This document shows, piece by piece, positions 57,201 to 64,000 of a stretch of DNA of 64,000 nt. A program made the translations under genes and the position numbers. The DNA is from Marsupella aquatica (Eukaryota > Marchantiophyta): assembly GCA_973895155.1 (NCBI GenBank), contig OZ316895.1, positions 1,674,001 to 1,738,000 of the forward strand. Reading direction: 5' to 3'. Position 1 is the first letter of the stretch. Every line of letters begins with the position of its first letter. Under the pieces are notes generated by a model, which saw nothing but the letters and a program-made list of their open reading frames with translations, ran no database searches and had not been told where the DNA came from.

Positions 57201-60200
57201 GGTAGATTCTATCCTAACAGCTTAAATTTTTCTTTCAATCTTCAACTATGTCTAAAGCATTTGAAGCTTATAATTTTGCAGCTTGTTGCTAGTTACAAGT
57301 TGAGTGTGGGAACCTTGTCGTGACCAGACGATTCAGATTAGTTCTCTGATTCCCTACAGGATTAGGACCATTGGTTCTTCAAAGCTCTGACATCTCTCAC
57401 GATCGGTATCAATGTTTTGTACTAAAATTGTAGAAAGAATTTGGTTGTTTTGAGGGAATAAGTTTTAATGCGTCAATGTGTGAAGAAATAGTCAAAAAGA
57501 GAATTATACTCATGAGTTGTTTGGCAGTATCACGTTTTACGACACAGGGAGATTATCATTCGATGAATTAGGGCGGGTGGAGAATCTCGTAAGATTAGAC
57601 CCCTTTGTATATTTATGTTGCACCTGCACAGGTCAGCAGTGTGTCTCACCTGTAAGGATGAGATAGCAGTCGTCTCTTGTAATCCTGAGATCTTGTTCTG
57701 CCATCGTATTGGACCATTGATAGATGCAGTTGGATTTTCCGCAGGTCAATGCTCCAATGTGTGCAACATGGTTGAGAGTAGCCGAGAACGACAAATTGAT
57801 CTATGGTGACGACTTAGGAATTGTGCATACTTTCACCTTCCATGATGAATGGGGCGGGTACAGCTCATCAGCTTTGCACCACAGCTGCTGACAAGTTGAA
57901 TGTTTTCTGAAGCAGAAAGTTCTTCGATTTTCGGGAATTTCTATGTTGGAAAACATACTCTTCGTCCATGGCATGATTTGCCCTATTGTGGATGTAATCT
58001 GAGTTAAGACATGTGGTTTTAAGCCTGAAAGCACTAGCTGAAAGCTGATAATTGTCAGCAGGGATACAGATAAACCCTTTGGAGTGATAGACAAACACCT
58101 GCCCCCTGGAATGACAGAAAGCATTCCTTGGCTTCTACACTCTGACTGGGTTACTCGGGTTCGATTCTTGAGTCATTCGAACTCTTTGATGACTACATCG
58201 ATGGACGGAAGCTTACTCATGCTGGATTTCGAGAGGAGGCACTTGAAGTGGTCAGCCAAAGAGCATGCCCATGGTATATATGGATGTGAGTACTGCAGGT
58301 TGTTACTTTGGCTTCATCCTTGGCTCTTCTCGTGCCCGACGAGTAATTTCAAGAGCGTCAATAAATTCTCAAGGCCCTGACTAAATCTGAACAACAATTT
58401 TGGGTTAGATCAGAAAGTGAAAGCAGTTATTATGTGTGAAAATGCTGCTAACATACACTACAAAGTTCAAGTCTTCTTGCCGAGAAAGTTTTCTATTGAT
58501 ACAGTACGAAGTAACCAATTGAATGCTATGTATGTCATACACTGCCTGATTTAGGGTGGTAGCTTGCAGGAGCTATAACTTCATTGTGACTTGTGGGCTA
58601 GAAAGGTATATAAATATATGGAACCCATTTACAGCAAAGACAATGGGGGTGCTACATGGACATGAAGCATCTGTACTGGTTTGTTATACTCAGTTCCCTC
58701 ATCTCAGGAAATTCAAAACCTGGAATAAGAGAGGTTCATTCAATGTGATTAGAAGTCGTAATGGAGAAGCTTGCTGTCTGTGAATTTGACAAGAAGGGAT
58801 GACCACTTGTTTTTCAATGTCAAAATTAAAATCATGGGAAGCAAGTTAAAACTGACAAGAAACTCCTCCACTAATTTGTCACTTTCGTGTTGAAGTTGGT
58901 CTATCATGTGTTACCAGGATGTGGTGGTTAATGAGGCTGACAATCAAATTGTGAGCATTGGAGCTGACTCGGTGATTAAAGTATGGGACATGCGGAGTAC
59001 TCGCTGTTTGCAAACTGTTTATGAGAAGACTGACTTTCTTCCCACTAGGCACAACCTTTATTATGACAATGAGAAAAATGTAAGAGGAAACAATTCGTTT
59101 CCATAGTGTACTAGGGAAGAGGTCGTTGGGGTGGGGTTATTTTGAACGGGGCAGTAGATGGTGGGAACTTGGTTGTATTCGGGCTGTACTGAATTGTTTC
59201 AAAGAGTCTATTATAGCCTTGACGACAAAGACCCGTGCTTAGATATTGCTCAAAAGTTCCCTCGAAGCGGCTTTCCATCAGCGCTAGTCATCGAGTTTTC
59301 TGCCATTTGTAAGTGTGGCTGTTGATTTCAATATGCTATACATTCGTTTCAGTTACCTGACTATTCGATACACAGTACAGGTTCTGCTATGTGGAGGTGC
59401 CTCCATTGAAATGTGGCACAAGAGAAAGGCCCGTGAAGCTCGAACTTCTAAAATCTGTTCGTGTCTCTACAACGCTTTATTTCGGCAGGTATTCAGTTAC
59501 CATTGCTTCGAGTGGCTTGAATAAGTCACAATAAATCTCATATGCTGTGTGGATTCTAAAAATGCTCGTTGGAATTTTGGAAGAAATGACTTTTGGAGTT
59601 GGATGTGTTGACAGGTAGTTGTCGGGGAGGTGGATTCACTGGTCATGGTTTGGAACATTGAGAATGGAGATGACGTGTTTACATTCTCTGACAGTAGCAG
59701 GTAAGATTTTGGCTTGTTCAGGGAGAATATCAGTAAATCTGGTTCTCACAAGCAGCTTGATCACAGGATGTACCGTTCATAAAGAGTGTTCATTGCTAAG
59801 TTGCGGTATATGTTAGTGACAAGCTTCTTGAGATAGCTGGGTCTATTGTTGCAAAACTACCATGAGATCAACAGCCAGGGTAAGGGCGGGATAGCCAATC
59901 ATTTCTGAAGGGACTTGTGGACTACAAATAAGCCAAGTAGGATTTGAACCTACGACATCAGGTTTTGGAGACCTGCGTTTTATCGAACTGAACCAAGAGC
60001 GTAAAATTTGAAATACTTGCATATTATGTACAGTAGTCAAGATATTAGATGAATGGAAATGCAACAAGCTATTAATTTTCTGAATCCTTTGAATTTCTCT
60101 ACTTCAAATTCACTTATTTCAAAGCAGGGGGACCATGCTTTCAGCAATGGCATTTGATCAATCTCAGCGAAGGTTGCTCCTTGGAGGCCAGGATGGAAGT

Positions 60201-63200
60201 TTGCGTATGTGGAATTTCAACAATGGCCAGTGTTTGAAAGAGTTTCATGGGTTTGGAACGGTGAATTTTCCTGGTCCTTGACCGAATTTTAGAGTTGGAT
60301 GTATAGAAAATGTGCCATTTTTTCTGACATGTCTAAAAAAGTCTTGTCAACTTGCTCTCGTATTGCAACATATTTGTCAGAACTAGAAGCCCTATTGTTT
60401 AGCATGGTCATCTCTTGGTGCGTTTGATATCTTTATTATTTACCACTTGCTCCAATTCAAAAGAGGTTGAGCCGACTTGAATTTCGAGGATTTCCCAATG
60501 CTATATAGCTCAATGGATCCAGTGCTTCTTAACTGAAAGCCATGGAGCAGTTTCACCCTGCAGGATGAAATCAATGCTGTGACCTGTTTAGTAGAAACAA
60601 AGAACATGTATGCAATCGCAGCTGGGTGGAACAAAAAGGTTGACCAACTTTCCTGTTTCTGAGCTAGTGAAATTCTCTGTTGCTGCTCAGGCTTCTTACC
60701 TCATACTGAATTGGCGCGAGATTTTCTTCTATCGGCCCATGAATCCCCCTTACATCTTGTTGCTCTTTGTCGTGCGGGTTTTCGGTACTCAAGAAGCTCA
60801 TGCACCTACAGATCATGTTTCGTCATTTGTAGACCAACGTGAAATTCTGCTTTCCAATTTGTTTTAACGATATCAGGGACAGTAATCGCTTATTGGCTTG
60901 GATGGTTCAGGTTTGCTTGTGGCATGATGGATCACAGACAATTGAACCCCTTACAAAACGGATGGTGGGCCACACAGATGATGTTGTGTGCATGACAAAT
61001 GTGCCCCCGAGTAATATCGCCACAGGGGGTTGTGATGGGAAGGTCTTCTCTCTGTAATCAGACTTCACAGTTGAATGTAATAATTAACTCGCATTTGAGC
61101 CTTTGCTTCTTCAACGCGCGTGAGGAAATTTCTCGTTTAAAGTCAATCAACCTACAAAGTTCATTCAGGCAACTATTAAAGTCGGAAATATGTATAGAAT
61201 CTTTTGCAAGGTTAAGCATTACCTTCCATCACTTTATCACACAGTGTGGATATGTGAATGTTGAATCTCCCAACAATTCCCTAGATCCAGCATTCTCTTG
61301 CCACTTTGTACTTCTGTCCTTTGTCCTGGTAGGGTCTCTATCAACTATGACCATAGTATTAACTTGCTGATATTAGTCTGCAAGATTTAACAGTGCAATG
61401 CTCTTAAATTCCAGGTTCTGAATTCGGGCTTATTTATTTTATTGAAGGCTTTCCGCATGCGTCCTTTATGTGTATTCGACTTTGATTGGGAACCATCCAT
61501 TGGTGGTTTTTGTCTTATGTGATTTCCATAAGCGTTTGAATACTGTTCGTGATGACCTTCCAGATTATTATTTGGAAGCTTGATGGCGTGATTAAGACAG
61601 TTTTCCGCTCTCCTGAAGTTGATCTCCTGGCCTTTGACGAGAGTACCATTTTGAATCTTCTGTACTTATCTAAGAAGGTAAGCCTTCCTCCCAGAATGAC
61701 CACAACATTGGATGATTGCTAAGAGAACAAAAGTGGGCCCACGTTCAGTCACAAGGTAGACTGCAGGCCGGGTCGTATCTATGCAGCAAGGTATAATGAA
61801 TGCTGACCAATACAGAAGTATGTAATTTGCGAGCAATCATGCATGTCGATCGTTCCATATCCCCGTCATTGGCCTCTCTCCATATCTTATGTCCTCTGTT
61901 ATGGATTTTTGATGAAAAGGTTAAAATGTTGGTGGCCTCAATAGCGAATGGTCATCTTCATTTTTGGCGATTGCATGACTCTCAAAGGGTAAGACTTATT
62001 TCAGCCCTAAAAAATCCTTTAGTCTTTCTGAAAACTTACATGTCCATGCTTACTCAGTGAAATGAGGGATAGGCATACTCTACTTGATAATCTCCAGGTT
62101 GAATGGTAAGGCGAACTCCCAAGTATGCAGCAGAGAATTCTATGCTACTTCATATATTCTACAACAGATCTTACAGTAGATTCCCTTTTAATAACGACCT
62201 CATGTCTGATGATTTGTGTACATGATCCTGAGGTGCTAACAAGAGTGTCATCTTGGCTAGATTTATGACCTCGAAACACAACACTATGGAGCACCTGGCC
62301 CAATATGTGTTGATGCAAAAAATGAGGTTGGTGACTTTAGCCTCTTTCCAACACAATAGATCAGCTAGGGCGTGCCTCTAATAAAACGCTATACAATAAA
62401 AAGAACGGAAGGTCCGTGCTTCAAATTGCCAACTTTCAATCGAGTTGGTATTGAGCTAGACCAAACCCCAAGGGTTTGATTCCCTACAAGAAGAGGCTTT
62501 ATCTGTACATGTCAAAGTTTGTGGTGATTTCTCAAAAACTACTTTCCGGGTTGGAATAAACCTGCTGGCTGCACTTGGAGAGCAGCCTGACTGAATGTTT
62601 ATGTGCATTAAACAGAAGATTACTGAACAAATGGATATTGAATTAGTCAGTTCAATTCAACTTTTGGATAGCTTCTGTGCTCAGGTAATTTACACCTGCT
62701 GCTCCAGAGGATATGTTAAAATCTGGTATATAAACGACATTGACTTTAGTCATACCGCTACAGAACCCGTTGTGATACCAGGACCATCAACCTTTCGAGC
62801 TCATCATGAAAGCATTGTAAGTTTTGCCCGTTTAAATTTGCGGATCGGAATCAAAAGGTTCTACGTTGAGTGCGACCTTGCTAGATTATCTGTGTGTTTG
62901 TTCGAAGTGATCATCCTTCAGCTCCTCATTTTCTTGATGTGGTAATAGTTGGTTGTGGCTTTGGTAACCTTATAAGGTTTAGTTATCGAGAATCCACCGA
63001 TCGAATGAAAGGCGCTATCTTTTACCAGTTACTAATTCCCTTTGACTTGGAAATTGCGTGCAGGTGAGTTTGTCTTTTGTAGACCAAGACAGACTTTTGA
63101 TAACTACGTCACTGTATGGGACAATGTAAGGGCTCTCCGGTTCCTGTCTAGCTCTGCCACAATATCCCCAAGTATAACAGGGTTGACTGGAGTCTAAAGA

Positions 63201-63668
63201 TTAAATTGTGGACTTACAGGATTAGTCTCATTCCATACTTGAACTGTTTTCTCTTAGAGTGAAGTTTTGCTTACCCTGAAAGGATTTAAAGACCACTTTT
63301 AACAGAAAATTGTGTCGGACTTTATGGGCAGACGTTTGTGGACGCAAGTGGGAATAAGAATTGGTCAATTTGGGCAGAAAGAATTGTGGGATCTGACATC
63401 AATGAGTACGTGGAGAACTAGAGAGCCTTCCTATCTCTCCCCAGCCCTTCATCGTAAAGGACTAGACCCTACATTGATGCGGCAGGCAGTGAGGCCCACT
63501 GGAAGCAGAGGCTCGAGGGGGACGAGTATTAGAGAATCAACACCATTGGGTCGAACTTCGACAACCTGGCGGGACAGCTTTATAGAGGAACAAAATGAAA
63601 AGTTTGCAGATCCATTGCCGCCTCCTGTGGAAGTGGACCCAAGAATGTATGTCTTACGTGACGACTGA
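54241..63668 (+). CDS. EF-hand and WD40-repeat protein, WDR49/WDY-like (probably ciliary)
   Basis: At least 20 exons; boundaries are by eye. N-terminal: 54241-54324 (MEARQREIIEAEKFDQTM...), possibly 54439-54465, 54559-54684, 54840-54938, about 55248-55429, 55774-55870 (EF-hand KIDCNSTGAVSFEDF) and 56024-56257 (acidic). WD40: 57138-57201, 57745-57857, 58062-58298, 58555-58678 (TCGLERYINIWNP), 58918-59079 (ADSVIKVWDMRSTRC), 59381-59488, 59615-59700, 60128-60260 (GGQDGSLRMWNFNNG), 60564-60638, 60911-61042, 61564-61677, 61920-61988, 62261-62326, 62685-62816 and about 63064-63125. The last exon, 63306-63668, holds a FGQKELWDL motif. Most junctions keep phase; those around 55248, 56258-57360 and 63125 are unresolved. 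EF-hands followed by many WD repeats fit the WDR49/WDY/EFCAB8-type family. I know that group as cilium-associated, which would imply expression in motile sperm. No breaks seen. Confidence 0.8.
59931..60002 (-). pseudogene. trnW-CCA: Plastid-type tRNA-Trp (CCA) fragment in an intron
   Basis: The minus strand reads CGCTCTTGGTTCAGTTCGAT, then an anticodon arm CAGGT-CTCCAAA-ACCTG with anticodon CCA at 59966-59968, then GTCGTAGG-TTCAAAT-CCTAC. This is the organellar trnW pattern. The 5' acceptor strand is present, but the 3' strand reads TTGGCTT instead of the pairing AGAGCG, and one D-stem pair is lost. It lies in the intron between 59700 and 60128 of the EF-hand/WD40 gene, antisense to it. Best read as an inserted organelle DNA fragment or tRNA pseudogene. 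Confidence 0.8.
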
Positions 63669-63721
63669 ATTATCATCATATATTGACATTAACTAGATCA
63701 AATTTACATGACTGTTCTGTA

Positions 63722-63727
63722 AATAAA
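63722..63727 (+). other. Candidate polyadenylation signal of the EF-hand/WD40 gene
   Basis: AATAAA 54 bases after the stop at 63668. The remaining sequence to 64000 holds no other supported feature. Confidence 0.5.
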
Positions 63728-64000
63728 ATGCTGTCGAAAAATTTTAGATATACAGTCCATCAAGTTATAATGAACTTTGATGAAACGCATTGTAGTGGAT
63801 GAAAACCTTAACATTAAAGCCTTTTTTTCGAATGTACAAAGTGTTATGTGAGATTTCTGGGTGGATATCCTGCAGCTCTTATCTGAGCAACAGAGATTGA
63901 TGTATCAGTCACTTCCAAGTGCTAAGTTCATGTTGAAAATTAGGGTTCTTATTTTTTTGTATCCATCTTGTCATCTAGAGTGAGCTTAGAGTTCTAAACT

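Noticed and set aside
59931-60002. Functional tRNA-Trp gene
   Set aside because: The 3' acceptor strand does not pair with the 5' strand and a D-stem pair is lost.

Overview
The window is nuclear DNA of a land plant. Evidence: GT-AG introns, a plastid-targeted EamA transporter, a plant-type mitochondrial ATP synthase delta (epsilon-like) subunit, an ankyrin/PGG membrane protein, and Ty1-copia, CACTA, PIF/Harbinger and hAT-like elements. A many-exon EF-hand/WD40 gene of the WDR49/WDY-like type, which I associate with cilia, points to a plant with swimming sperm (bryophyte, lycophyte or fern grade). I cannot name the species.

Layout. 0.3-1.9 kb: exons of an unrecognised coiled-coil protein. 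3.8-5.3 kb (minus): intronless EamA/WAT1-related plastid transporter. 7.8-22.6 kb: one nested transposon complex. An old copia element (A, plus strand) carries a CACTA element in its gag zinc knuckle and a small hAT-like MITE in pol. A younger copia element (B, minus strand) sits inside its 3' LTR. B holds a 100-N assembly gap flanked by identical 124-bp sequence. 24.0-28.1 kb: a complete PIF/Harbinger element with intact transposase, intact Myb-like/NAM-associated protein and a possible third ORF. 29.5-30.4 kb (minus): processed pseudogene of proteasome subunit alpha-5, split by a MITE. 35.0-38.3 kb: two-exon ankyrin/PGG gene, with duplicated upstream sequence and a duplicated 3' end. 39.4-45.4 kb: repeat-rich DNA with a solo LTR, an unrecognised decayed coding region (minus) and two more MITEs. 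48.8-50.6 kb (minus): two-exon mitochondrial ATP synthase delta subunit, with a 79-bp tandem array upstream. 54.2-63.7 kb: the EF-hand/WD40 gene, with a plastid trnW-CCA-like fragment in one intron.

Five genes look functional or possibly so (transporter, ATP synthase subunit, ankyrin/PGG, EF-hand/WD40, coiled coil), and they do not form a pathway. The strongest themes are precise transposon nesting and decay. Target-site duplications can be read for almost every insertion. Premature stops and target-site mismatches are dominated by C-to-T changes in CG or CHG contexts, as expected of methylated transposon DNA. All coordinates come from reading the sequence by eye; no database search was run.
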